Translations under genes and position numbers: made by a program | Notes under the pieces: generated by a model | Told to the model about the DNA's origin: nothing | Databases searched by the model: none | The model's input: the letters and a program-made list of their open reading frames with translations, nothing else | Source of the DNA: Polyporus tsugae | Lineage: Eukaryota > Basidiomycota > Agaricomycetes > Polyporales > Polyporaceae | DNA: 64,000 bases | NCBI GenBank assembly: GCA_024305745.1 | Contig: JAHRBS010000006.1 | Span: 1,676,501 to 1,740,500 of the forward strand | Direction of reading: 5' to 3' | In this document: positions 46,361 to 58,900 of the stretch, piece by piece | How the letters are laid out: each line of letters opens with the position of its first letter | Numbering within the stretch: the stretch's first letter is position 1

Positions 46361-49340
46361 ATGTACGAGGGACTCTCATGCCAGAAGAGGGGTCTTCTCT
46401 TCTTCACTACGATCGTGATCGTGTTTATGCAAGGTGGTCTGTGGTCTGCGCACAGACGGGCGGTCGACAACTTCCCAGACAACACCCTTGTCTCGACCAC
46501 CACCCGCTATCTCTCGTTCGGATGGTCGAATTCGCCCCCGACAATCAAGGAGCACCCAATACCGAAACTTATGGCTGACGCTGAGGCCGCATTCCGCGAG
46601 AAATTGTCAAGACAGAGCCGAACTCTCGAGGACGCCGTTGCGGAGTACCAACGGAGGTATGGCAGGAAGCCACCGCGAGGGTTCGACGATTGGTGGAAGT
46701 TCACACAGGAGAACAACGTGCTTATGATTGATGAGTACGATAATATTCACGAGGACCTCGCACCGTTCTGGGACATCACCGGAGAGCAGCTTAGGTGGCG
46801 GGCAGCTATTGTATGTATGCGCCTAACATCCTGCATCGCGTCCTCACCACATCTGCTTTGCTTTCCCTACAGGCAGGCCATTTATCATTCGTTGACGTCG
46901 TCCGTGTACGGGAAGGGAAGGCCACCGCGGTGAACATCCTTGACGGCGACGAGAGCGAGGATGTCAGCGCACGCGCGAATGGCTTTCTGTCGATTCTAAA
47001 GGACTTCCAAGACAAAGTGAGTTTGTCGCTTGGGTCTTGTATCGCTTTGGTTCTAGTTTTCAGCCACGGTTATCCACATGCACCCCTGGTCTCACGTCTT
47101 CACTCAGTGCAATTGATTGTTAAGAGCTTCGCACGGCGGATATCAGCCGTCCCTTGCGGCACCATTGAGCAAATGCATTACACATTACCCTGCAAGGCAG
47201 CTGAGCCTGAGTATAGTCTGTGATGTACTACTATCAGGCGTAGGCGCGCCGAATCTCGTCTCTGTTCTGTATACCTGTGCCGACGCCACATCGAGACCGC
47301 TTCGTTCATGGGATCTACCGCAGCCTAGTGCAGGCCCAAAACCAGGGTCGACGTCCATGCCAGTTCACTGAATACTGGTCGCTTGCCATATGTGCTGATA
47401 GTAAAGCGAGACGCCCCTGCTCATCCCGGGAGGGTTTGCACACATCGGAACGTTCTCAAGGTGACAGAAACGCGTGGTCATCTCGAGCACGGAATGAACG
47501 ATCAGGCTGGTGAGTCCCAGGCGCGATGTTGGCTATCTAGTATACGTGCAAGTAGACTGTGGCAGCGTCTATCCCGCATCGATGTACCCCTTGTTTGGGC
47601 TGGATATACTGATGCGTTCTACAGTTACCTGACCTCGACTTTCCGATTAATGGCATGGCTGAGGGTCGGGTGCTTGTTCCATGGGAACGTCGGGCACAGT
47701 CGAATGAGACCGTGCAACTCAACATCGGTAGGTGATCAATGTTCTCCCGAACCGAATGGATACTCATACATGCGTAGACGCTATCGTTGAAGAACTGAGC
47801 GGGTCTTTTGATCCCGATTGGCATGGAGAGGGTAACGTCTGGGAAGCGTTCCGACGGACATGCGAACCTGGTACCGCTGCACGCCAACTCTTCAGCTCGT
47901 TCCGCGCGCTTCAATCCTCCGTGAACCAGACGAGCAGACTCACGGCGACCAGCGACGACTTCGCCTTTGCTATGGGCACAGCAGGCAACTACTCGTTCTG
48001 CAACAACCCATGGGCGCACTACAACCAAGGCCATTTCTTCTCCGACTGGCGAACCACCGGGGCGATCTTCCCTATCTTCTCTCCTGCGAAGGCATCTGGC
48101 TTCCTCGACATTCGGATACCAAGCCACTACTACTACGCGCAGACGCGCAGATACTCGTACGGCTGGGACTCGGTCAACCTGCAGCTGAAGGACGTCGATG
48201 ACATGGAGACCTCGTGGGAGGAGAAGAGCGACAAGATCTTCTGGCGAGGGGCCTCGACCGGCGGCGGCAGCTCTCCTCCTGGTTTCGCGGCACAGTACCA
48301 ACGTCATAGGTCCGTTTTCTCCGTCCCGGGTCCCTGGGCGTGCGTACGTCATAGCGCATACACTCACCCAGCACGTCTGATCGCAGATTCGTCCGCCTGG
48401 CAAGCGACCAGTCCCCCGTCAACAGGACGATCGTGTTCGCCGACCCGCCCGGGTCGACAAACTATGCCTATGCGGACGTCCCTGTAAGCGCGCTGAACAA
48501 GGAGATCATGGACGTTGCGTTCGTCAAGGTCGTCAGCTCGCATAACTATCCCGGAGGGCACGATGCGATGGTACGGTTTCACCGGATCGACGACGGTGGG
48601 GTGAACCTCGGTGACCACTGGAAGCACAAGTACATTGTCGATCTGGACGGCATGGGCTACTCGGGGCGGTTCTTCTCATTCATGGAGTCGGACAGTGTTG
48701 TGCTCAAGGCAACAGTCTACCGCGAGTTCTTCTCGGATTGGTTGCAACCCTGGTGCGTCATTGAGCCCCCCTCCCGTCCCGCATGACCTCTGTCCGAATA
48801 ACACGTTCTGATCGGGCGCGGCACGTAGGTTGCATTACATCCCGCTGTCGCAGTCTTACGCCGAAATCTACAACATACATGCGTTCTTCTCTGGGGCGAC
48901 GGAGGCGACGCTCCGCGCCGCAAACGCGACCGCGCTGACGGACCCCGCAGAACGTCGCGGGGCGAAGAGCATCGATGGGGATCGGCGGCTGAGACGCATC
49001 GCACGTGCGGGGAAGCAGTGGAAGCGGAGGATGGGGAGGAGAGTGGATATGGAAGGTGCGTGCCTTGGTTTTCGCTTCGACCCCAGCTTCTTCCGGCCAC
49101 CCCCCCCCCCCGGCCCCTTCTGCGCCGCCAGCCCACTGCCCTCTTTTCGTGCACCGTGCTGCTGCCTTCTGGCCGCCCACCCCGTCCACCCCGTTCATTC
49201 ATCTTACTATATGCATTAACGGATCAGAGAGCTGCCGCTGACGAGCCTTCTCCGCCCACGCAGCATACATCTACCGCTTGTGCTTGGAGTACGCCAGGCT
49301 TGCCTCGGACGACCGGGACGCGATGAGCTTCAGTCTTTAA
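46361..49340 (+). CDS. GT90 / CAP10-like glycosyltransferase
   Basis: Golgi-type II membrane glycosyltransferase of CAZy family GT90, related to cryptococcal Cap10/Cxt1 xylosyltransferases. Exons: 46361-46810, 46873-47016, 47625-47727, 47778-48309, 48387-48752, 48829-49055, 49264-49340 (632 aa). N-terminal anchor GLLFFTTIVIVFMQGGLW (about 11-28); stem with YGRKPPRGFDDWWKFTQENN, the usual entry of the family; catalytic domain with NPWAHYNQGHFFSDWR, FWRGASTGGGS, DHWKHKYIVDLDGMGYSGRF, FSDWLQPWLHYIPL and a C-terminal YIYRLCLEYARL helix. Introns 47017-47624 (608 nt) and 49056-49263 (208 nt, with a poly-C run) are long for this genome. The donor sugar is not deducible; xylose is the best-known donor in fungi. 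Confidence 0.9.
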
Positions 49341-51336
49341 GACTCGACAGCCGCGCGTGTAGCATGTGGAGGTCATATGTGCGGCGTCCGTCCCTTGCGG
49401 CCCATTCACATGCCCCGTACACACTAGACCATCGCGCTCACCGCACCGACTGCGACTGGAACGTCCTTCACTTTTTACGTCTGCAAATCTTTCTCTCTCG
49501 CCGCGGCTTTAATGGGTCGGCAGGTCACCTGTTGCGAGGGACTTCTGTGTGCATTGCTATGCTGGTAATCTCGATTGTTTTCGTGGCATTTCCATACTGC
49601 TTTGGGTTTATATTGCTAGGATAGTTCCCGTAGGACAGGTGTATCATATGTCGAGGGCCGTACATTTAGAATCTCCCGGTAATGGCATTGCAACATAGTA
49701 ATGCGCGCGGCTGTAGGAAGGTCAGGGTTGCGGGGCCCCAACCTGCGCAGATCGTCTGGAGAAGAGTGAGTGCGGTGTGCGCTTGACCAGGTCCGGGGAC
49801 ATTCAAGTTTGAGTTCGAGTATTCTTTGCCCGTACGCATACCGTGCATCAGTACTGCACTTTTGTTCAGTTTTCCCTTACGGCTGAATTCTTCCTACAGA
49901 ACCCAATTTTAGGCTTGTAGCGCGGGAAGGCGGGTACGGTGACTTCGCGAAGCGCGCGTACTGGGAACCCGGAACTTGTGCACTCGCTGTCACGGTCTCC
50001 GCCACACCGACGACACCTCAAAGCTTCAGCTGGCACAGTCGAAGGCCATCTGGGCAGCGTTCAGCGATATTGGGCAGCGACGCTACCGGCCCGGGACTCG
50101 GCCTTGATATCTACCGTTACGTGTGGGATTCGTTCCTATGTGGAGGAATTACTGATTAAAAGTGCAGTATATCCACGGCATACATGCACCACGAACCGCC
50201 ACCCTAACACCCTAGCCACATCTCTATCCCTCTCCTAGGCATTCTCGCGATCGTCTCCATGTCGGAACTTTCGCGGACATGACGTGCACGTCGAAGGTTC
50301 GGGATCATCGATAGGTATATGGTATCTTCAGCCCGGACGGTCTTTCTTGAACTTCATCCGGGATATGTGGATTGATGACAACAGTTCCTCCGAGCCAGCA
50401 ACAGCGTCCGCATTCAATCACGTCCAGGGGAGGGAGATGAGAAGTTTCTGCTGTCACTGGTCAGCCGACAGCGATCTTCCACGCAAACACGCCTCCTCCT
50501 CGTGCTCGTCGCGCGCGCCCTTCTCAGACTCCGCCGCCACTCCCGAGGGAGGGTGCTCTCAAGCGCGACCACTGGGGCTGTGGGAGACCTTGTTCTTCGC
50601 GCAGACGGTCTGGACTGTTACGAGCGTTCGAAGCGCGCCCGCTTATATTTCGCGAGAGGTAATGTCGTTATTCGGACGTACACCTGCTGCGTGTGGGGGA
50701 CTCACTGTTGGCTAGGAACAGAGCCCCCCCTACCTGACCTGAAGAAGGGACTTTCGGAAGGCACCCTCGCTCGCACTCCACCGGGTCCAGACCCTGTTGA
50801 GTGCAGGCAGGTTGCTGAGCAAGACGGATAGTACCTACCAGGGAATCTGTCCCTATCGACATCCCCGAACCCAACTGTTGCTACAACCCGATAACAATTA
50901 GGTTCGCGCATCCATCTCAATCGCGATCACGTTTCTCCTGCCCGTATGTGGGCCAGTGCAGACCAGCGAGCTGTAAATGTGCCGGGTGATATCCCATCGG
51001 AGTAAACACGCTGTACAAGCGTGTTGCGAAGATGTGATCGCGCTCTTTTATGCTCTCCTGCCTATTGCTGTCGTCATAAGACCCAGAAGACCCTTGCCAG
51101 GCGCGCTGCTGTCTGATATAGTCCCTGTGGCCCGTGCCACCCGTGCTGCCGCCTGGCTCTGGCATCCTCATCCTGATCTCCATTGTCGCTCTCCCTCCTG
51201 CCACTTCCGTTCTGCTTTGGTCTCTCCTTCGCCTGACCATCGCTCACAAGACCTCCCCTTGCCTGCCGTCACCTCTTGGACAGTCACCACCACCATCTCG
51301 CTTCACAAACCGTACTCCCCACTGTCGATCCCGCCA
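49341..51336. other. Intergenic, no gene supported
   Basis: About 2 kb. Open stretches at 50284-50715 and 50502-50831 have no recognisable motif. The last 350 bp are CT-rich and probably the leader of the next gene. Confidence 0.5.
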
Positions 51337-52937
51337 ATGCCTCCTTCAACGATATCCAACATGTCCTCGCCGACGCCCAGCCGGTATCCAGACCTCCCTC
51401 CGCCCCGCACACAAAGCGTATCGGAGTTCGAGGTCGAACAGCGCAAATCACTGTTCAGCCCCAGCAAAAACCGGAGAAGAGGTTCCGAACCTGACCCCAA
51501 GGAGGTCACATATCGCTCAGCCATCGCGTCCGTGGTCAGCGCGAAGGCGCGGCCATTCTGCGTGGCGGGGCGCGTGCCGATGGACCCCACGCAGCTCACG
51601 CTGTTCTTCCGCTCACAGGTGCGTGCGTCGTGTGCGCCGCGCGCCCGTCACGCGCACGCGCAGCAGGCGCGCGGGCATAGGCTTAGGCTGCCGGATGTGA
51701 TGCTGACGATCTTTTACGCCCCTCCGCTCTGCCCGCGCACGCACGATCAGAGCGGAATCAGCCATTCGCTCGACTTCCCCATCGACATCGACGTCGACAT
51801 GCCCCCCGCGCTCGACGTGCTCATCGCGTCCTGCATGCCCCACGCGCAGCGGAGCGAGTACGCGGAGACCGAGACCCTCTTCTACCCCCCGAACCTACCG
51901 CTCACCACTACGCTCGAGCTCGCGAACCACCCGATCTTGGAGGCCGTGCGGAATACGCTCTTCCCTGCGCTCCCCGTCGGGCACTACCTCACCGCGGTGC
52001 GGGACAAGCTCGAGGTGTGGCCGTCGGGGAACGCGCCGCTCATCCAGCCGCGGCCGATCGACAACCGCGTTGCAACGGTCCTCATCACGCTGCCGGTCAA
52101 GTTCAAGGGGGGAGTACTCGTCGTGCGCGGGACGGACCGGCTCGAGGAGCGCTTCCATGGGCGGGGCGGGCGGGCGGGAGACCTGGAGTGGACAGCGTTC
52201 ATGTCGGATTGCGAGTACGAGATCCAGACGGTGAGGAGCGGGTGCAGGGTCACGGTCTCGTACGCGGTGCAGGTGCACTCGTTCGGGCCGGCAGGCATGC
52301 AGCCGAGCCCGCTCATCGGCCCGAGCGACGCCTTCCTCGACCACCTGTCGCCGGTGCTGAACATGTCCCGGAGGAGGAGCATCGCGTTCTACTTGACGGG
52401 GGAGTATGGGGTAAACCCTGGGGAGGTGGTCGCGGAGTCACTGGTGCCTAGTGTGAGTACTCGTGCTTTCCTCGTTGGGAGGGAGAAGAGACTAACCTGA
52501 CACCTTTTTGCCAGCTCAAGGGCGGTGACTCGATACTGTACCACGCGCTGAAGCTATACCAACTCTCCCCAGAACTCCGCTGGACGGCTGGCGGGTACAT
52601 TTGGCCTGTCGACCAAGTGGTGGAGATTGTGAACGAGAGTCCAGACAGCCCAACAGCGTCCGTCGGGCGCGGATCCCTGTCGAGCTCGGGCAGCGGCTCA
52701 CGCAGAGGCCCGTTCAGCTCCTCCGCTTCCGAACCGGGAGAGGAGGAGGTGGACGGCCTGCGCGCGAAGGTCATGAAGAGCGGCGCGATCCCCATCACGG
52801 ACACGGACATCCGCATACTGTCGGACCAGATCACATTCCCAGGTGTGATCGCGCGCGAGAAGGTGCCGTTCGTGTCGCCCGTCGGCGACATGGAAAAGCT
52901 GGTAGTTAACGTGTTGATGTTGGTGTACGTGCCGTAG
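51337..52937 (+). CDS. 2OG-Fe(II) oxygenase-like protein lacking iron ligands
   Basis: Resembles the fungal prolyl-4-hydroxylase-like oxygenase family. Exons 51337-51618, 51751-52452 and 52515-52937 (468 aa); the first intron (132 nt, GTGCGT..GATCAG) is frame-neutral, and the second (62 nt) is required. The family core is recognisable: YLTAVRDKLEVWPSGN, then ATVLITLPVKFKGGVLVVRG, and FMSDCEYEI..GCRVTVSYAV. In active members the first part contains an HxD motif and the last part reads SDxEHEV; here the aligned positions are PRPIDN and CEYEI, so all three iron ligands appear lost, while the putative 2-oxoglutarate-binding Arg (CRVTV) stays. N-terminal 60 residues are Ser/Pro-rich; a Ser/Gly-rich insert sits at about 330-370. 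The ATG 51337 was chosen as the first in-frame ATG ahead of conserved sequence; 51361 is an alternative. Confidence 0.7.
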
Positions 52938-53402
52938 TCTCGAGGACTCGGTGCGCTGGAAGTAGTTATGATACATTAGTAGTCGGACTGTGCCACCGCT
53001 TTCCTTGTTGCTCTCTTCCCTGGCTTGTCTTGCGGACATGTTGTATTACTAGCAGTGTATCATAGGGCCTACTTACCTTGCTAATATTCAACACATGCAC
53101 TGAACACTGTCGTCACGGTGTTCGTGGTGGTCCGCTGGTGCGCCTCGAATTGTTTTTAGCGGGCTTCAGGCGAAGCGGCGCTGGCGGTTGTACAGCCGGC
53201 CCGGCTAATCCCCCACCAATCAGAAAATGCCAAATTACGATGACCAATGGGCACGCGGCGGTTACACTCGGCGGAAGCCGGAGTCTGGTCATCGTGTTGG
53301 GCGACGAGCGCGTCGTCTTGCACTCTTTCCTCGTCGTGAGCACTCCGCCGACGTGCGCCCTCTCCATTGACTATTCCCGCTCTCTCTCTCCGGCGTAAAG
53401 CC
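52938..53402. other. Intergenic, no gene supported
   Basis: About 465 bp between the oxygenase-like gene and the complex I subunit gene. The promoter of the latter is expected here; no clear element found. Confidence 0.5.
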
Positions 53403-56187
53403 ATGCTCCGGCTTGTGTCGTCGGCCTCCAGGCCCTCGTCGGCGGGTGTGCTCGCCAAGGTCACTGCAACTCCGTCGTCGACGCGCCCAGGTATAGCTTT
53501 TGCATCATCTGTTTCGGGTTGTCTGGGTATTCAGCAAAGGCTATGTGTTTCTCGTCGGGCAGGCCGTCGGACGTTCGCTTCCTCATCGGCACGGCAGGCG
53601 GATATCACTCTTACTGTTGACGGGAAGGAGGTGACCGTCCCGCAAGGTGCGTTTCCGCATATGACCTTCTAGCGTCCTCAAGTCTCGTGTTGAGACTTGA
53701 AATATGTAGGCTCGGCGTTGATCCAGGCTTGCGAGGCTGCTGGAGCCACAATACCAAGGTGTGCACCGACGTAGGAGTTTGTATGGCTGCTTTGCTGACG
53801 TCCGTCAAGATTTTGTTACCACGATCGGCTTGCCATTGCGGGTAACTGCCGGTGCGTGTTGTAGGGTTTAGTATGCGGGCCTTTTAGAGGGGCTTATGCG
53901 CGTGTTCAGTATGTGTTTGGTCGAGGTAGAGCGATCACCAAAACCCGTGGCCTCTTGGTAAGTACCCCGATCCTCGCACCCCAGAACCAGCTCATGTCTG
54001 ACCGGGACACAGCGCCATGCCTGCCATGCCCGGTGCAAAGGTGTGGACAAACACTCCATTAGTCCATGAAGCTCGGTGCGTTTAGTTTGAACTGCCAATC
54101 TCTGTCTGGTATTGTCCACTCATGGGCGGATAGTGAGGGCGTCATGGAGTTCCTGCTTTCAAACCATCCTCTAGACTGCCCCATCTGCGATCAAGGTGGT
54201 GAGTGCGACCTTCAAGACCAGTCTATGCGATACGGTCGGGACCGGACACGTTTCCACGAGATTGCTGGGAAGCGCGCGGTTGAGGACAAGGACCTCGGCC
54301 CTCTCGTCAAGACTTCGATGAACCGTTGCATCCAGTGCACACGATGTGTCCGATTCGCCAACGAGGTTGCTGGTGTGGAGGAGGTTGGTACTAGCGGCCG
54401 TGGTAACGACATGCAGATCGGCACGTACGTGGCCAAGACCATGAACTCCGAGCTTTCTGGGAACGTGGTCGACCTCTGTCCCGTCGGTGCGCTGACGAGC
54501 AAACCCTATGCTTTCCAAGCGCGTCCATGGGAACTTAAGACCACGGATTCCGTGGATGTCTTGGACGCTGTCGGCTCAAATATCCGTGTCGACTCCCGTG
54601 GTGTCGTCGTGATGCGTGTTCAGCCGCGTCCCAACGACGACGTCAACGAGGAGTGGATCAGCGATAAGACTCGGTATGCCTACGACGGTCTCCGCTTCCA
54701 GCGTTTGACCGTCCCCCTTGTCAAGCAGGGTGACCGGTTTGTGACTGCCTCATGGGAGGACGCGTTGACCGCCATCGCCGAGGGTCTCAAGAAGACTGGT
54801 GCCAAAGGGGACGAGATCAAGGCTATTGCTGGCGACTTCGCGGACACTGAGTCGCTTGTTGCCCTCAAGGACTTCGTCAACCGCCTGGGCTCTGATAACA
54901 CCGCTCTAGACGGTGTTAACGGTCACGCCGCGCCGGTCCACGATGTCGACGTGCGCTCCAATTACCTCTTCAACTCGACAATCCCCGGCGTCGAGCAGGC
55001 TGATGCGATCCTCCTCGTTGGCACTAACCCACGACACGAGGCGGCCGTCCTGAACTCGCGCATTCGCAAGAGCTGGCTGCACACTACGCTCGAGGTGGGC
55101 CTGATCGGCGAGCGCGTGGACACCACGTACGGATACGACTACCTCGGCAGCAATGCCGCGGCTGTTGCCGAGTTCGTCGCAGGCAAGGGCGAGTTCGCGA
55201 AGAAGTTCCAGGCGGCGAGGCGTCCGTTGATCATCGTCGGCAGCTCGCTCGTCGAGCACGCGGACGGCGGTGCGATCCACAATGCTCTGGCCAGGTTCGT
55301 CGAGGCGAACAAGGAGCGGCTCGTGACACCAGAGTGGAACGGTTTCAGCATCCTCCAGAGGGTGTGTGTTCTCCGTTGCGTGACTGAGCTTGTGACGTTG
55401 ACGGATGTGTTGTGTAGGCTGCCTCTCGCTCCGCTGCGTATGATATCGGCTTCGTTCCTTCGAAGAAGGCGTCGACGACGAAGGCGAAGTTCATCTACCT
55501 CCTGAACGCTGATGACGTCAATCCGAAGGAGATCCCTCAGGATGCCTTCGTCGTCTACCAAGGCCACCATGGTGATCTTGGCGCTCAATTCGCGGACGTC
55601 GTCCTCCCTGGATCTGCGTACACGGAGAAGAGTGTAACGTGGGTGAACACCGAGGGCCGCTCCCAGCTCGGTCGTGCTGCCGTCCCCCCTCCGGGTGCGT
55701 CTCGCGAAGACTGGAAGATCATTCGGTACGTCCCATTATCTACATCGACTCGCACCTTGTCGTGTCTGACCGCGCATGTAGCGCGGTATCCGAGGTGATC
55801 GGCGAGCCCTTGCCCTATGACGACGTGCTCAGCCTACGGGACCGCATGTGGGAGATCTCACCAACCCTCGTCCGCTATGACACTACCGAGCCCACATCTG
55901 TCGACGTCGTCCTCGCCGGCCTGAAGTCCCTCACCGCTCGCACTGCCAACGCGAAGGTCACGGGCCAGCCGCTTAAGAAGCCGATCGAGAACTTCTACCA
56001 GACCGACCCCATCTCAAGAGCGTGAGTGTTAACAGCTGCATCTGTGTTTAGTTTCATGGTGTACGGGGGTACTGACTTGCTTGATTGTAGATCCGTGACA
56101 ATGGCACAATGTACGCGTGCATTCGTGAAGGGGGAGGACTACGGGTTCACGCCGCTGTCGAACGCTGCCGAGGCTGCCTTTGCATGA
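53403..56187 (+). CDS. NDUFS1: NADH:ubiquinone oxidoreductase 75-kDa subunit (mitochondrial complex I)
   Basis: Largest peripheral-arm subunit, carrying electrons from NADH through iron-sulphur clusters. Exons: 53403-53490, 53563-53646, 53710-53758, 53810-53851, 53910-53957, 54013-54075, 54134-55361, 55418-55725, 55782-56021, 56091-56187 (748 aa). Arg/Ser-rich mitochondrial presequence (MLRLVSSASRPSS..). 2Fe-2S ligands: FCYHDRLAIAGNCRMC and, after the next intron, ASCAMPA. N5 cluster: HPLDCPICDQGGECDLQ. N4: CIQCTRCVRF and CPVGAL. The molybdopterin-like domain follows (SNIRVDSRG, GTNPRHEAAVLNSRIRK). The 72-nt intron 53491-53562 is frame-neutral; its removal gives a normal presequence, while retention would add 24 residues. 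Six introns lie in the first 750 bp. Confidence 0.95.
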
Positions 56188-56647
56188 TGCATGTGTAGAT
56201 CATGAAATGATATAGCCTTCTTTTCTTCTATGTTATATACCCTTAGTATTGTTACGAGCACCTATTTGACCGGCAGGTCACTACTCCGCACGGTGATGAA
56301 GCTGAGAATTTTTTTTTTTAGTAGTATCGTCCCAGCTTGGTTCTCGTTTCGACATCCTCCCCTGAATCGTACTCTACTCCCGCCTGGCAGCGAAAGTGTG
56401 TGGTAAACCCACTAGTCTCATACCTGCTCGCCACCGCGAAGGGTTGGTACGAACCTAGTAAGGCTTGAGTAAGGCCACTTTGAACAAGGAATTTGAGAGC
56501 TGCGAGTGGTCGGACTTGCCAATTTCGGTCAACTGGGACAGTACAATCCCCACGTGCTGTGGCCACTGGCGACGCGCCAAAGGAATTCAACGAGTCGTGG
56601 AAGCCTGAGGCTCGCACGGGTGGTTGAATCTCTCCCAGGAACCAAGC
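56188..56647. other. Intergenic, no gene supported
   Basis: 460 bp; contains a T run at about 56310-56320 in the 3' flank of the complex I gene. The promoter of the next gene lies here. Confidence 0.5.
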
Positions 56648-58620
56648 ATGCCGTCCACAGAAGAACATATCAAGGAAGAGCAAGCTCATTTCGCGAATGT
56701 CATCTCGACATTCCAGCAGTATGCCCCCTATGCTGTAAGTGATCTTAACGCTTACCTCTCACACGATTAGGGATCAACTTAAGAGAGAGTTGGATTTCCT
56801 GCTAGCTGAACGCAAATAATCGGCGCAGAAAGGACTTTCATACTCTCCCCCTGGCTGACCGGGAACTTCTCCAGTCGCTGGGGTACCAGGCCAGGATCTC
56901 AGCTGTCGATCACGCAATTTTCGTGAACGCCGAGTTCCTCAACCACGTCATCGCGAGTCCAGATATTTTCAGCGGGCAAGATGTGGAGGAAGACGACGAC
57001 GGTCCCGAACTGAAAGTGAACGACCAAGAGGACTCAGACGACAATCGCGCTGGTGGATCAAGTTCTACTACCACTATCTGTACGCTGCATTTTATTGGGG
57101 CACAACATGCACTGAACGGGCCATCAGCCCACACCCATAGCCATTCACATCCTCATCCGCACGGGTCTCACTCCCATTCACATGCGCACGAACACGATGC
57201 TTCATCCGGAGGGAGTGCTGTTGATCTGCATAAGGAGCAAGGACCGCAGCGGAAATATCGGCCTACCGAACACGATATGGACAAATTGCGTAGTACGCTC
57301 AAGCAGCTTGTCCGAGATTGGAGCATCGAGGTCAGAATGGCTTTCATTAGTGTCGGAGCATGTAATGACTGGCTTTTCAGGGGAAAGCGGAACGCGATGT
57401 CTGTTATGAACCGATGAAGGAAGCCCTCATCCTGCACTTTTCTGACATACCACAAGAGGAGAGGTAGGATTCCAAAGCCTCAAGCATCACATCCTACATC
57501 TTCTGATCCCAGAACTGTGCAGGGGAAACTTCAGAGTACTGGTACCTGGCGCAGGTCTTGGGCGATTGGCTTGGGACGTCGCTAGCCTTGGTCAGTCACG
57601 TTCCTTCGGTGGTCCAGAGAAGTATTCCTTCGGTGGTCGAGACTCGAGGCGAGACTTGCTAATCTTTGAATGGGATAGGTTTTGCCTGCCAGGGGAACGA
57701 GTTCTCACACTACATGCTCCTTGCCTCATTCTATATGTTGAACAGGTAGCCACCGTATCGCCAACCTCTGGTCGCTGGACTCCTCTCTGATCTCCTCCGC
57801 CACAAAGGACCGACGAGATAAGCAAACATACGATCTACCCATACGTACACTCCTACTCGAACAACCCGAACAACGACGCACTCCTCCGGCCCATCTCTCT
57901 CCCCGATGTGTTGCCGTCGTCCCTGCCTGAAGGCGCGGACTTCTCCTTGGTTGCGGGTTCGTGAGCTGCTCTGAGCGGCCATTTTTCTATACTGACGGCC
58001 CTCGACAGGTGACTTCGAAGAGATATATGGTGTCTTAGACTCCTTTGAAGCGGATGACCTCTCAGCAGGTCAATGGGACGCCGTGTTGACCTGCTTCTTC
58101 ATTGACACCGCACGTATCCCCCTTCATTCTCCTCCCGCCTACCTAGCCTCATCACCATACAGGCCAAGAACATCGTCAACTATCTTCGCATCATTCATCG
58201 CATTCTCGCACCCGGCGGCGTGTGGATCAACTTGGGTGCGTACCGCCTTAGTACCGACTTAATTATCCGCAATGAGCGGAATGCCAACGTCATCTCCGCG
58301 CACAGGTCCGCTCCTCTGGCACTGGGAAGGCAACACGACAAACGACCCCTCCGTCGAGCTCACCCTCGACGAAGTCAAGACTCTTGCTCGTAAGATAGGT
58401 TTCGAGATATCCGTACGTGTCGCACCCGCTCCGCTCGTCATCCCCCGCTCGCCCCTATTCGTCATCATTTGTCCGTTGTTCGGACTGGCTTGGCGTCGTG
58501 CTGACTGTGGTTCTGGTATAGAACGAACGGACGATCGACACGACGTACACGAACAATGCCCAGAGCATGCTTGGCTACGTATACCACGCCGCGTTCTGGA
58601 CGGCGACCAAGGTCGTCTAA
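56648..58620 (+). CDS. CARNMT1: Carnosine N-methyltransferase-like protein (UPF0586/N2227 family)
   Basis: SAM-dependent methyltransferase; animal members methylate carnosine and protein histidines. Eleven exons: 56648-56734, 56806-57079, 57128-57330, 57381-57463, 57523-57590, 57679-57745, 57808-57956, 58009-58109, 58163-58235, 58306-58412, 58522-58620 (436 aa). SAM site FRVLVPGAGLGRLAWDVAS; then QGNEFSHYMLLASFYMLNR, DAVLTCFFIDTAKNIVNYLR, GPLLWHWE and the VKTLARKIGFEI segment are family hallmarks. An acidic stretch (about 78-105) precedes a His-rich insert (about 121-145) unusual for the core fold. The intron 58110-58162 must start with GC (ACC|GCACGT). Intron 57080-57127 (48 nt) is frame-neutral. 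Converges on the ABCG gene with 280 bp between stops. Confidence 0.92.
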
Positions 58621-58900
58621 GGTAATTTCGGCGGGGTGAGATCTGAGGCCCTAGGTGGCAAGAGAGCGCAAAATGGATAGAATTTCGAAGAATAATGCAT
58701 TAGCTTGATAGTAGTACAGCTGCTTGACGTATCGTATGCGACGTTGGTGCTACAATATGGCCCGTTTGTTGGCCATTCTATCCGCGAGTAAAGTCCGCCG
58801 GGTTAGGTACTTAGATATCATAGTCTATGTGCAAGATCGCAAGTCTATCGAATTAAGTCCGGGATCATTTATCGGCAATGGTAGCAAGGTATTAGGTGAT

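Noticed and set aside
47537..48403. 288-codon minus-strand open frame over the GT90 gene
   Set aside because: Overlaps conserved GT90 exons; no motif of its own.
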